From positions 3,720,001 to 3,784,000 of the forward strand of contig NZ_JBEGIK010000001.1 in NCBI RefSeq assembly GCF_040675855.1: a stretch of 64,000 bases of DNA. The letters run 5' to 3'. Positions 48,897 to 57,449 of the stretch are shown piece by piece; position 1 is the stretch's first letter, and every line of letters begins with the position of its first letter. The notes beneath the pieces were generated by a model. That model saw only the letters and a list, made by a program, of their open reading frames with translations. It was not told the DNA's origin and made no database searches. The stretch comes from Microbacterium sp. LWH3-1.2 (GTDB lineage: Bacteria > Actinomycetota > Actinomycetes > Actinomycetales > Microbacteriaceae). A program made the translations under genes and the position numbers.

Positions 48897-50258
48897 TCAG
48901 GCGCCGATCCGGATCAGCTTCTTGTTGACGAACTCGTCGGCGGCGAGCAGCCCCATCTCGCGCGAGGTCCCGGAGCGCTTCACACCGCCGAAGGGCAGCC
49001 CGGGCTCGTCGGCGAGGACGACGTTCACGTAGACCATGCCGGCGTCGATCTTGTCGGCGACGCGCTGGGCCTGCTCCTCGTCCGTCGTGAAGACGTAGGA
49101 GCCGAGCCCGTAGGTGGTGTCGTTCGCGAGGGCGACCGCCGCGTCCTCGTCGGCGACCTTGTAGACGACGCCGACGGGTCCGAAGAACTCCTCGCGGTAC
49201 GCGTCCATGTCGCTCGTGACGTCGGCGAGCACCGTTCCCGGGTAGAACGCGCCGTCACGCTTGCCGCCGGCGACCAGCGTCGCGCCCTGCGCGACCGCCC
49301 TGTCGACCTGCTCGGCCAGGCGCTCCGCCGCCGTGAGCGACGACAGCGGGCCCAGGACCGTGTCATCGGCGAACGGGTCGCCGACCTTCGCGCCAGACAT
49401 CGCGGCCGTGAACTTCTCGAGGAACGCGTCGTACAGGCCGTCGACCACGATGAAGCGCTTGGCGGCGTTGCAGGACTGCCCGGTGTTGTCGAGGCGCGCG
49501 GCGACCGCGGCCTCGACCGCCCCGTCGAGGTCGTCGGTCGAGAGCAGGATGAACGGGTCGGACCCGCCGAGCTCGAGGGCGACCTTCTTGAGGTTGCGGC
49601 CCGCGATCTCGGCGACGGCCGCGCCGGCGCGCTCCGAGCCGGTCACCGATACGCCCTGCACGCGGCGGTCGGCGATGATCGTCGCCGCCTGGTCGTTCGT
49701 CGCGTAGACGTTCGTGTAGACGCCCTCGAGCCCGGCGTCTGTGTAGATCGCCGCGATGGCGGCGGCCGACTCGGGGCATTGCGGAGCGTGCTTCAGGAGG
49801 ATGGTGTTGCCCACCACGATGTTCGGCGCCGCGAAGCGGGCGACCTGGTAGTACGGGAAGTTCCACGGCATGATGCCCAGCAGCACGCCGAGGGGCGAGC
49901 GGCGGATGACCGCGGTGCCCTCGCCGTCGATGTCGATCGGCTGGTCCCCGGTGATCTTGTCCGCATGGTCGGCGTAGTACTCGGTGATGTCGGCGGCGAA
50001 GTCGACCTCCCCGAGCGCCGCCTCCAGCGGCTTGCCCATCTCGCGCACGATGATCGCGGCGAGGTCGTCGCGACGCTCGCGGTGGAGCTCCGCGACCTTG
50101 CGGATGCGTGCGGCGCGCTCGGCGACGGGCTGGTCGCGCCACGTGCGGTACGCGGCATCCGCTCCCGCGATCGCGGTCTCGAGAGCCTCGTCGGTGATGG
50201 TCGGATACGTGGCCAGGGTCTCTCCCGTGGCCGGGTTCACGACGGCATAGTCGGTCAT
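48897..50258 (-). CDS. gabD: NAD(P)-dependent succinate-semialdehyde dehydrogenase
   Basis: 453-residue aldehyde dehydrogenase that fits GABA catabolism: oxidises succinate semialdehyde from GabT to succinate. Signature blocks: GVLLGIMPWNFPYYQVARFAAPNIVVGNTILLKHA, the general base in ALELGGSDPFI and the nucleophile in RLDNTGQSCNAAKRFIV. Substrate is inferred from the nearby GabT and amine oxidases; other aldehydes such as aminobutyraldehyde are possible. Slightly shorter than usual (about 455-480), with an ordinary start. 41 bp downstream of the APC permease gene. Confidence 0.85.
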   Translation of the reverse strand: MTDYAVVNPATGETLATYPTITDEALETAIAGADAAYRTWRDQPVAERAARIRKVAELHRERRDDLAAIIVREMGKPLEAALGEVDFAADITEYYADHADKITGDQPIDIDGEGTAVIRRSPLGVLLGIMPWNFPYYQVARFAAPNIVVGNTILLKHAPQCPESAAAIAAIYTDAGLEGVYTNVYATNDQAATIIADRRVQGVSVTGSERAGAAVAEIAGRNLKKVALELGGSDPFILLSTDDLDGAVEAAVAARLDNTGQSCNAAKRFIVVDGLYDAFLEKFTAAMSGAKVGDPFADDTVLGPLSSLTAAERLAEQVDRAVAQGATLVAGGKRDGAFYPGTVLADVTSDMDAYREEFFGPVGVVYKVADEDAAVALANDTTYGLGSYVFTTDEEQAQRVADKIDAGMVYVNVVLADEPGLPFGGVKRSGTSREMGLLAADEFVNKKLIRIGA

Positions 50259-50299
50259 TGCGTTCTCTCCGATCGGGTGGATGGGGGACAGTCTGCCCG

Positions 50300-51865
50300 C
50301 TAGCGGCGGCCGCGTCGAAGGCTTTCGGGGGCGTCGATACTGAGTGTCTCACCGCGGAAGAACGCCGGACGCTTGATCGCCTGCCAGATCATGATCACGA
50401 CGCCCGCGAGGATGACGACCACGCCCAGCACGAACACGAGGCCGAGACCTCCGATGCTCGACCCGCTGCCGTAGGCCGGGTCCATCGAGTCGACGAGCGT
50501 CGTGACGAACAGCACCGCGAGGATCGCGCCGCCCACGAGCGGGAACAGGAACGTGAAGAAGAAGCTGCGCACCGAGTCGAACCACTGCTTGCGGAAGTAC
50601 CAGACGCACGCGAACGCGGTGAGGCCGTAGTAGAAGCAGATCATCATGCCCAGCGACAGGATCGTGTCGGTGAGGACGTTCTCGCTGATGACGCGCATGA
50701 CGGCGTAGAACACCGACGCGACGATCGCCGACACCACGGTGGCGTAACCGGGCGTGAAGAAGCGCGGGCTGACGCGGGCGAACTTCGGCGGCAGGGCGCC
50801 GTAGTGCCCCATCGCCAGGAGCGTCCGCGCCGGGCCCACGGCCGTGGACTGCAGGGACGCAGCCGAGCTCGACAGCACCGCGAGCGACACGAGGAACGCG
50901 AGCGGACCGAGGATCGGGTCGGACAGCGCGAAGAAGACGTTCGCCGAGATGTCCTCGTTCGCCAGTCCCAGCGGACCGTCGCCGACGCCCGCGAACATGA
51001 TCAGGCCGATCGACAGCAGCAGGTACAGCGAGACCACGATCACGACCGTGAGCATCGCCGCGCGGCCCGGGGTCTTCGCGGGGTTCTTGGTCTCCTCGTT
51101 CATGGTGAGGACGACGTCCCAGCCCCAGAAGATGAAGATCGACAGCGAGAGGCCCGCCGCGAACGCGCTGAACGTCGGCACCTCGAACGGGTTGAACCAC
51201 GACCACGAGAACGCCGTCGGATCGGGGGCATCTCCCGACACCGCCTTGACGATGGCCACGACGGCGAAGAGGAGCAGCACGGCTACCTGGAAGGTCACCA
51301 GGATGTACTGGAACTTCTGCGTGGTCTGCATGTCGCGGTAGGAGACGAGCGTCGCGCCCAGCATGAACAGCAGGCACACCACCACGTTGATGAACGGGTT
51401 GAACGCGAGGTCCGCGATCTCGGGGTTGCCCGTCAGCTGCGAGATCAGCAGGAACAGGAACTCCACGGCGATGCCCGCGAGGTTCGACAACACGATGACG
51501 GTCGCGGCCACGAGGCCCCAGCCGGTCATCCAGCCGATCCACGGGCCGAACGCGCGCACGCCCCACGTGAACGAAGTGCCCGAGTCGGGCATCGCGCGGT
51601 TGAGCTCGCGGTAGCCGAAGGCCGTCAGCAGCATCGGGATGAAGCCGACGAGGATGATGGCCGGCACCTGCGTGCCGACGACCGAGACCGTCGGCCCGAG
51701 CGACGCCGTGAGCGTATAGGCGGGGGCGATGGTCGAGACGCCGATGACGACGGCGCCGAGGACGCCGACCGCTCCCGCGCTCAGGCCCTTGTTCGACAGC
51801 TCACCGGCATGCGCGCCGGAGGACGGTGCCAGCGGCTGGGTGCCGCCGCTCTGGGATGCGCTCAT
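50300..51865 (-). CDS. APC-superfamily amino acid / amine permease
   Basis: 521 residues with 12 predicted membrane helices. N-terminal block GLSAGAVGVLGAVVIGVSTIAPAYTLTASLGPTVSVVG, then YRELNRAMPDSGTSFTWGVRAFGPWIGWMTGWGLV, the amino acid-polyamine-organocation signature. Its place in an operon with a putrescine oxidase and GabD suggests putrescine, GABA or another amine as substrate. The start overlaps the stop of the universal stress protein gene by four bases. Confidence 0.88.
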   Translation of the reverse strand: MSASQSGGTQPLAPSSGAHAGELSNKGLSAGAVGVLGAVVIGVSTIAPAYTLTASLGPTVSVVGTQVPAIILVGFIPMLLTAFGYRELNRAMPDSGTSFTWGVRAFGPWIGWMTGWGLVAATVIVLSNLAGIAVEFLFLLISQLTGNPEIADLAFNPFINVVVCLLFMLGATLVSYRDMQTTQKFQYILVTFQVAVLLLFAVVAIVKAVSGDAPDPTAFSWSWFNPFEVPTFSAFAAGLSLSIFIFWGWDVVLTMNEETKNPAKTPGRAAMLTVVIVVSLYLLLSIGLIMFAGVGDGPLGLANEDISANVFFALSDPILGPLAFLVSLAVLSSSAASLQSTAVGPARTLLAMGHYGALPPKFARVSPRFFTPGYATVVSAIVASVFYAVMRVISENVLTDTILSLGMMICFYYGLTAFACVWYFRKQWFDSVRSFFFTFLFPLVGGAILAVLFVTTLVDSMDPAYGSGSSIGGLGLVFVLGVVVILAGVVIMIWQAIKRPAFFRGETLSIDAPESLRRGRR

Positions 51866-52746
51866 CGTCGTGCGCCTTTCTTGCCGCGGGTGCGGGGCAC
51901 CACGACCATGGGTACGGGAAGCTCGTGCAGCATCTTCGCCGCCGTCGAGCCGAGGAAGAGCCGCCGGCGCCGGGCCAGCCGGCTCGAGCCGACCACCGCG
52001 AGTTCGCCGGGCTCCCAGCCGAGATGGGCGACGGCGTCTTCGATGCTGTCGCCGCGCGCGACGACCACGTCGGCTTCAACGCCGTCCGGGAGTGCCTCGA
52101 GGGCCTTGCCCAGCACGTCGTCGGCGTGCGCGGCGCCGGCGATGCGGATGACGCCCGTGTCGACCCCTGCGGGGAGGTCCACCGAGACGAGCGACAGCAG
52201 TCGCAGTCGGGCGCCCGTCGCGGTGGCCAGGGCGACGCTCTCGTCGAGCAGGGCGCTCGCGCCCGGGCGCGTGCCGATGGCGGCGGTGACGCGGGTGACC
52301 GTGGTCGCCTCCAGCCGGCGCGACCCCTCGGGGGCGAGCACGACGGGCACGTCCGATGAATGCAGCAGCTCGTTCGCCACGGTGCCGAGGCGATGGCGCC
52401 CGCGACGTCCGCCATTGGCGGCACCGACGACGATATGGGATGCCGAGAGCTCGTGCGCAGCGGCGATGAGGCCCTCTCCGAAGGAATCGCCGAATCGCAC
52501 GTGCGACGCGTGCGTCACGGCATCCGGAATCGACGCCGCGGCCTCGGCGAGCCACGTCTCAGACTGAGTCACCAGGTAACGGTCGTAGCCGGCATCGGGC
52601 GGGGTGATGACGCTGCGGTCCTCGGCCGGCAGCACCAGCACGAGGTCGAGCGGTGCGTGCATCGCCGCGGCCAGGCGCGCGCCGAGGGCGACGGCATCCG
52701 CTCCCGCGTCCGTCGCGGTGTACCCGACCACGATGCGGTCGCTCAT
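51862..52746 (-). CDS. Tandem universal stress protein
   Basis: 294 residues made of two UspA domains. The first (1-145) begins DRIVVGYTATDAGADAVALGARLA and ends with the nucleotide loop VVGAANGGRRGRHRLGTVANELLHSSDVPVVLAPEG. The second ends VVGSSRLARRRRLFLGSTAAKMLHELPVPMVVVPR. The G-2x-G-9x-G(S/T) ATP-binding pattern is recognisable in both. It sits between the putrescine oxidase and APC permease genes with ATGA overlaps on both sides, so it is made together with them. Its role is not known. Confidence 0.88.
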   Translation of the reverse strand: MSDRIVVGYTATDAGADAVALGARLAAAMHAPLDLVLVLPAEDRSVITPPDAGYDRYLVTQSETWLAEAAASIPDAVTHASHVRFGDSFGEGLIAAAHELSASHIVVGAANGGRRGRHRLGTVANELLHSSDVPVVLAPEGSRRLEATTVTRVTAAIGTRPGASALLDESVALATATGARLRLLSLVSVDLPAGVDTGVIRIAGAAHADDVLGKALEALPDGVEADVVVARGDSIEDAVAHLGWEPGELAVVGSSRLARRRRLFLGSTAAKMLHELPVPMVVVPRTRGKKGARR

Positions 52747-54104
52747 CGCCGTGCCGCCTCGACGATGTTCGCGGCCACCAGCCGGCCCATGCGGATGGCG
52801 CCGTCGACGTGCTGGTAACCGGCGCCGGCCATGTCGCTGCACGCGAAGTGGATGGGGCCGACGGGGGTGCGCAGATCCGCGCCGTAGCGGGCGAGGCCGC
52901 CGAGGTCGAAGCTCGCGGCGTACGCGCCGCGGGTCCACTCCTCGGCGCCCCAATCGCTCTCGAAGTAGACCAGCGGGGTCTTGGCCTCGGGGCCGTAGTA
53001 GTGCGACAGCGACTCGAGGATGCGCTCCTTGCGCTCCTCCGCCGAGACGCGGAAGAGGTCGTCGGCGTTGCGGTCCGACACGAAGCCGACCAGGGTGCCG
53101 CGCTCGTCGTCGTGGTTGGTGTTGTCGTATGCCTCGTGCGAGATCTCGTACGGGCTGAACGCGGTGCCTGACAGGCCCTGCTCGCGCCAGAACGGGCGGT
53201 CGTAGACCGCGTGCACCTTGATGACGAAGCCCATCGAGATGTGCTGGTGCATCTGCTGCTTGAGGCGCGGCAGCGGCGGCGCGAACTCGATCCACGGGTA
53301 GAGGATCGGCGCGTGCGCCAGGATGACGAACCGCGCGCGCACCTCGAGGCCGTTGTCGGTGACGACGCGGACGCCGTCGTCCGACCAGTGCACCTCGGTG
53401 ACCGGCTGACCCAGGATGACGTCGTCGCCCAGGCGCTCGGCGAGGAGGAGCGGAACCTGCTGCAAGCCCCCGACCACGCGCTCGTCGAGGATGAAGTCCG
53501 CGTCGACGAGGTGGGAGAAGCTGCCCGCGCTGGCCGCCATGAGAAGGGCCTGGAGCGCGGAGAACGCATACGCGGGCTTGGTGAGCATCGCGCCGGCGAT
53601 GAAGAGGGCGATGTTGTCGCGCGCCTCCTGGTCATCGGTCTGCCCCTCGAGCCATGCCTCGAACGAGATGCGGTCGAGCGCCTCGGCGTCGGGATGCTCC
53701 CACGGCTTGTCGGGGTCGATCTGTGCGACGAGCCCGTCGAGCACCTCGATGAGGCGGACGATCTCCTTCTCGGTCTCGGGTGCGACGGGGAAGATCTCGC
53801 CCGTGAAGCGGGTGAGCTCGCCGTCCTGGCCGATGTACACGGAGTCGCCTTCGCGGTAGCGGCTGTAAGTCTCGAGACCCAGCTCGGCGAGGGTCTCCTT
53901 GAGCGCGTCCTGGTCGGGTGAGACCCACTGGCCGCCGATCTCGAGCATCGCGCCGTCGACGACGTCGGTCCACAGTCGGCCGCCCACGCGGTCGCGCGCC
54001 TCGAGCACGACGACCGACAGTCCCGCCTTCTTCAACTCGTTCGCAGCGGTCGTGCCGGCGGCGCCGGCGCCGACGATCACGACGTCACGTGTCAGCTCGG
54101 TCAT
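52743..54104 (-). CDS. puo: Flavin monoamine oxidase, putrescine oxidase type
   Basis: 453-residue FAD enzyme that oxidises putrescine (or another primary amine) to the aldehyde, with ammonia and H2O2. FAD site VVIVGAGAAGTTAANELKKAGLSVVVLEARDRVGGRLWT at the N-terminus, then MLEIGGQWVSPDQDALKETL. The C-terminal FAD block IHFACSDMAGAGYQHVDGAIRMG closely resembles Kocuria/Rhodococcus putrescine oxidase as I remember it. No cysteine for covalent flavin is seen. ATG 54104 has AAGGAG. First gene of puo-usp-APC-gabD. An 87-bp inverted repeat lies in its 5' region. Confidence 0.87.
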   Translation of the reverse strand: MTELTRDVVIVGAGAAGTTAANELKKAGLSVVVLEARDRVGGRLWTDVVDGAMLEIGGQWVSPDQDALKETLAELGLETYSRYREGDSVYIGQDGELTRFTGEIFPVAPETEKEIVRLIEVLDGLVAQIDPDKPWEHPDAEALDRISFEAWLEGQTDDQEARDNIALFIAGAMLTKPAYAFSALQALLMAASAGSFSHLVDADFILDERVVGGLQQVPLLLAERLGDDVILGQPVTEVHWSDDGVRVVTDNGLEVRARFVILAHAPILYPWIEFAPPLPRLKQQMHQHISMGFVIKVHAVYDRPFWREQGLSGTAFSPYEISHEAYDNTNHDDERGTLVGFVSDRNADDLFRVSAEERKERILESLSHYYGPEAKTPLVYFESDWGAEEWTRGAYAASFDLGGLARYGADLRTPVGPIHFACSDMAGAGYQHVDGAIRMGRLVAANIVEAARR

Positions 54105-54137
54105 TCGGACTCCTTCGTTCCTCAGGTCGTTCATTTC

Positions 54138-54224
54138 TTGTCCAGACCACCCCTTCTCGCCGAATCCACCCGGTTCTGGCCGTCCATCGCGGGTGGTTTC
54201 GCCGGGAAGGGGTGGTGTGGACGA
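54138..54224. repeat. 87-bp near-perfect inverted repeat upstream of the putrescine oxidase gene
   Basis: Two 34-nt arms (54138-54171 and 54191-54224) match at 29 of 34 positions as inverted copies, separated by 19 nt. The left arm starts TTGTCCAGACCACCCCTTCT and the right arm ends AGGGGTGGTGTGGACGA. It does not code. It lies between the gabT terminator and the puo start, 34 bp from the start codon, so in the transcript it would form a long hairpin. Confidence 0.75.
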
Positions 54225-54237
54225 GCAGGAGAGGGAG

Positions 54238-54281
54238 ACGGATGCTGCGACCGCCGTGCGTGCGGCGGTCGCAGCATCCGT
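54238..54281 (-). terminator. gabT terminator, 19-bp perfect stem
   Basis: ACGGATGCTGCGACCGCCG (54238-54256), loop TGCGTG, exact complement (54263-54281), starting 2 bp after the gabT stop. Very stable; it should separate gabT from the puo operon. Confidence 0.8.
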
Positions 54282-54283
54282 GA

Positions 54284-55645
54284 TCAAGAGGCAGCCAGCG
54301 CTGCGGCGACGACGTCCAGGCCCTCGTGGAGCAGGTCGTCGGTGATCGACAGCGGCGGCAGGAAGCGGATCACGTTCCCGTAGGTGCCGCACGTGAGCAC
54401 GATGACGCCCTGTGCGATGGACGCCTTCGCAACCGCGGCGGTGAGCGCGGCGTCGGGCTCGCCCGTCGCGGGGTCGACGAACTCGGCGGCGATCATCGCG
54501 CCGTGGCCGCGCACGTCGCCGATGCGCGGGTCGGATGCCTGCAGCTCCTGCAGGCGGCCCTTCAGGACGCTCCCGATCTCGCGGGCGCGCTCGAGCATCC
54601 CGTCGTTCTCGAACACGTCGATGGCGGCGAGCGCGGCGGCGCATGCTATCGGGTTGCCGCCGTAGGTGCCGCCGAGGCCACCCGCGTGCGAGGCGTCCAT
54701 GATCTCGGCCCTGCCCGTCACGGCCGCCAGGGGCAGGCCCCCCGCGATGCCCTTGGCGGTGGTGATCAGGTCCGGCACGATGCCGAACAGGTCGCTCGCG
54801 AACATCTCCCCCGTACGGGCGAAGCCGGTCTGGATCTCGTCGGCGATGAAGACCACGTCGTTCGCGCGGCACCACTCGACGAGCGCAGGCAGGAAGCCGT
54901 CGGCGGGGACGATGAAGCCGCCCTCGCCCTGGATGGGCTCGATGATGACGGCGGCGAGGTTGTCGGCCCCGACCTGCTTCTCGATCATCGAGATGGCCTT
55001 CTTGGCCGCCAGGCCCCCGTCGAGCCCGTCGCGGTAGGGGTACGACAGCGGCGCGCGGTAGATCTCCGACGCGAACGGGCCGAAGCCGCTCTTGTAGGGC
55101 ATCGACTTCGCGGTGAGCGCCATCGTCAGGTTGGTGCGGCCGTGGTAACCGTGGTCGAACGCGACGACCGCCTGCTTGCCGGTGTACTTGCGGGCGATCT
55201 TGACCGCGTTCTCCACCGCCTCGGCACCCGAGTTGAACAGGGCGCTCTTCTTGGCGTGGTCGCCGGGCGTGATGCGGTTGAGCGCCTCGGCGACCGACAC
55301 GTAGGAGTCGTACGGCGCGATCATGAAGCACGTGTGGGTGAACCGGGCGACCTGCTCCTGCACCGCGGCGACGACCTTGGGGTGCGCGTTCCCGATCGTG
55401 GTCACCGCGATGCCCGAGCCGAGATCGATGAGCGAATTGCCGTCGGCGTCGACGATGACGCCGCCTCCGGCCGCCACGGCCTGCACGGGCGCGGTGTGTC
55501 CGACGCCCGCGGCGACGGCGTCGGCCTTGCGGTCGAGGAGCTCCTGCGAGCGGGGACCGGGGATGCTGGTGACCAGGCGGCGCGCCTGTGGAAGCGTCGG
55601 ACCGCCGAGGGGCGTTTCGGTGATGATGTCGGCTGCGCTGCTCAT
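54284..55645 (-). CDS. gabT: 4-aminobutyrate--2-oxoglutarate aminotransferase
   Basis: 453-residue class-III PLP aminotransferase converting GABA plus 2-oxoglutarate to succinate semialdehyde and glutamate. Blocks: LIDLGSGIAVTTIGNAHPKVVAAV, ALFNSGAEAVENAVKIAR, FDHGYHGRT, AVIIEPIQGEGGF, VFIADEIQTGFARTG and the PLP lysine in DLITTAKGIAGGLPLAAV. ATG 55645 (MSSAAD). It lacks a clear ribosome site, and the predicted promoter is very close, so the mRNA could have a short leader. Single gene with its own terminator; divergent from the PucR regulator. Confidence 0.93.
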   Translation of the reverse strand: MSSAADIITETPLGGPTLPQARRLVTSIPGPRSQELLDRKADAVAAGVGHTAPVQAVAAGGGVIVDADGNSLIDLGSGIAVTTIGNAHPKVVAAVQEQVARFTHTCFMIAPYDSYVSVAEALNRITPGDHAKKSALFNSGAEAVENAVKIARKYTGKQAVVAFDHGYHGRTNLTMALTAKSMPYKSGFGPFASEIYRAPLSYPYRDGLDGGLAAKKAISMIEKQVGADNLAAVIIEPIQGEGGFIVPADGFLPALVEWCRANDVVFIADEIQTGFARTGEMFASDLFGIVPDLITTAKGIAGGLPLAAVTGRAEIMDASHAGGLGGTYGGNPIACAAALAAIDVFENDGMLERAREIGSVLKGRLQELQASDPRIGDVRGHGAMIAAEFVDPATGEPDAALTAAVAKASIAQGVIVLTCGTYGNVIRFLPPLSITDDLLHEGLDVVAAALAAS

Positions 55646-55689
55646 GCTGGGGAGCGTATGTCGTGGGCGGAAGGCCACGCACCCGCCCG

Positions 55690-55727
55690 GGTGTACATTC
55701 TGTTCGCCTCGCTGTACAAGACGTACA
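55690..55727. promoter_or_regulatory. gabT promoter with TGTAC boxes (candidate PucR operator)
   Basis: Minus-strand -35 TTGTAC (55714-55719), 18-bp spacer, -10 TACACC (55690-55695). Over it lie TGTACA (55692-55697) and TGTAC-AAGAC-GTACA (55713-55727). The two TGTACA boxes are 21 bp apart, two helical turns. The last box ends 10 bp before the regulator start codon, so binding would affect both genes. Confidence 0.55.
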
Positions 55728-55737
55728 CTCGGAAATC

Positions 55738-57267
55738 ATGGACGCCGACGCCCCCACCCTTCGCGCCCTCCTCGCCCGGCGGGATCTCAAGCTGTCCCTC
55801 GCCGGCGACGACCTCGACCCGAGCACCCTGGACCGCGGCATCCGCTGGGTGCACAGCTCCGACCTCGCCGACCCGACTCCTTTCCTCTCCGAGGGCCTCG
55901 TGCTGCTCACGACGGGCACGCAGTTCCCCCAGGGGGACGACGCGGACGCGGCCGGGGTCTACCGTTCCTACGTCCACCGGCTCGCGACCCGGGGGGTGGT
56001 CGGCCTCGGTTTCGGCACCGAGGTGGTGCGCGAGGGCATCCCGCCAGCCCTGGTCGACGCGTGCCGGGACGAACGCATTCCGCTGTTCGAGGTGCCGTAC
56101 CGGACGCCGTTCATCGCCGTCGCCCGGGCCAATGCCGAGGCGATCGCCGCAGAGGCGTACGCGCGGCGCAGCTGGGCACTGGCGGCGCAGCGGGCGATCG
56201 CCCTGGCGGCGCTGCGCCCCGACGGACTCGGCGCGACGGTCGCCGAGCTCGCGAAGCAGCTCGACACCTGGGTGGGGATGTTCGACGCCGCCGGCGAACT
56301 GGCCCGCGAGCACCCCGTCGGCGGGCTCGGCGCCGACACGGCCGCGGCGCTGCAGCGGGAGGTGACGGGCGTGCTGCACCGCGGCGCGCGGGCCGGCTCG
56401 TCGCTGCACATCGGCGAGACACCGTTCTCGCTGCAGACGCTCGGCCGCGGCGGGCACCTGCGGGGGGTGATCGCGATCGCCGCCGGAGACCTCGACCAGG
56501 AGGGCCGCGTCGTCGTCACCGCCGTCATCGCGATGGCCGGGCTCGCGCTCGAGCAGCAGCAGGGCCTCGGTCGCGCGCGCAACGCGCTGCGGGCGGGGCT
56601 CGTGCAGTCGCTGCTGACCGGCGATCCCGCCCTCGCCCGACGCGCCTCACGCGAGCTGTGGGGACCGCTCCCCTCCGCCCCCGTCGTCGTCGGACTGACG
56701 GATGCCGCGGCCGCACGGGTCGACGGCATCGCCGAGCTGCTCGAGCTCTGGGCGGACGAGCGGCGCGGCGCCCTGTTCTTCGGCCGCGGCGAGGACGGGC
56801 TCGTGCTCGTCGTGCCCGCGGACGACCGCTCCGGCATCGCCGACCTGGTCGAGCGGTACGACGTGCGGGTCGGCCTGTCGGACCCGACCGGCTACGACGG
56901 GTTCGCCGCGGCTCTGGGGCAGGCGCGCGTCGCCCGGGATCGCGGCATCCGTCCCGTGACCGAGTTCGCCGAGGTCGCCCGCGCCGGCGTGCTGTCGGCG
57001 CTCACCGACGAGGCCCGCGCGCTGGCGCGCGCGGAACTCGCCCCGCTGTACGACCACGACGCCGCGCAGGGCACGCGTCTCGTCGAGACGCTGAAGGTGT
57101 GGCTCGACGAGGACTGCTCCCATGAAGCATCCGCGCAATCTCTCGGCGTGCACCGCCACACCGTGCGCACCCGGCTCGCCCTCATCGAGCGTGTGCTGAG
57201 TCGCGACCTCTCGTCGTTCGCGACTCGCGCCGAGCTGTGGACGGCGCTGCGCGCCCTCGCCTCGTGA
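55738..57267 (+). CDS. PucR-family transcriptional regulator
   Basis: 509 residues. N-terminal PucR sensory domain with RGIRWVHSSDLADPTPFLSEGLVLLTTGTQF. A middle GGDEF-like/CdaR region follows. The C-terminal PucR HTH is LKVWLDEDCSHEASAQSLGVHRHTVRTRLALIERVL. Family members govern purine, GABA and amine catabolism. Divergent from gabT, with TGTAC boxes between. I start at ATG 55738, 10 bp from the last box; upstream the frame is open but covers the operator. The gene has no strong ribosome site. Confidence 0.88.
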   Translation: MDADAPTLRALLARRDLKLSLAGDDLDPSTLDRGIRWVHSSDLADPTPFLSEGLVLLTTGTQFPQGDDADAAGVYRSYVHRLATRGVVGLGFGTEVVREGIPPALVDACRDERIPLFEVPYRTPFIAVARANAEAIAAEAYARRSWALAAQRAIALAALRPDGLGATVAELAKQLDTWVGMFDAAGELAREHPVGGLGADTAAALQREVTGVLHRGARAGSSLHIGETPFSLQTLGRGGHLRGVIAIAAGDLDQEGRVVVTAVIAMAGLALEQQQGLGRARNALRAGLVQSLLTGDPALARRASRELWGPLPSAPVVVGLTDAAAARVDGIAELLELWADERRGALFFGRGEDGLVLVVPADDRSGIADLVERYDVRVGLSDPTGYDGFAAALGQARVARDRGIRPVTEFAEVARAGVLSALTDEARALARAELAPLYDHDAAQGTRLVETLKVWLDEDCSHEASAQSLGVHRHTVRTRLALIERVLSRDLSSFATRAELWTALRALAS

Positions 57268-57449
57268 CCCGCTCCCGGCGACCCCGCGACGCGCCACGAC
57301 ACGCCGCGCGGGTGCAGACGGCCCCGGCGTGCTGCGGCGGGTCGACGAGCCGCGCGGGCGGGGCGGGCGGGAGAGATCGCCGGCCCGCGGCCCGAATTCC
57401 GACAGATCGCCCGACGGTGAGCACGCGTCAGCGGGGCAGGATGGGGGGC

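Noticed and set aside
54105..55919. Long N-terminal extension (1058 codons in total) of the putrescine oxidase frame
   Set aside because: It would run through gabT in the wrong frame, the 87-bp inverted repeat and the terminator. The FAD motif begins right after ATG 54104, which has a good ribosome site.
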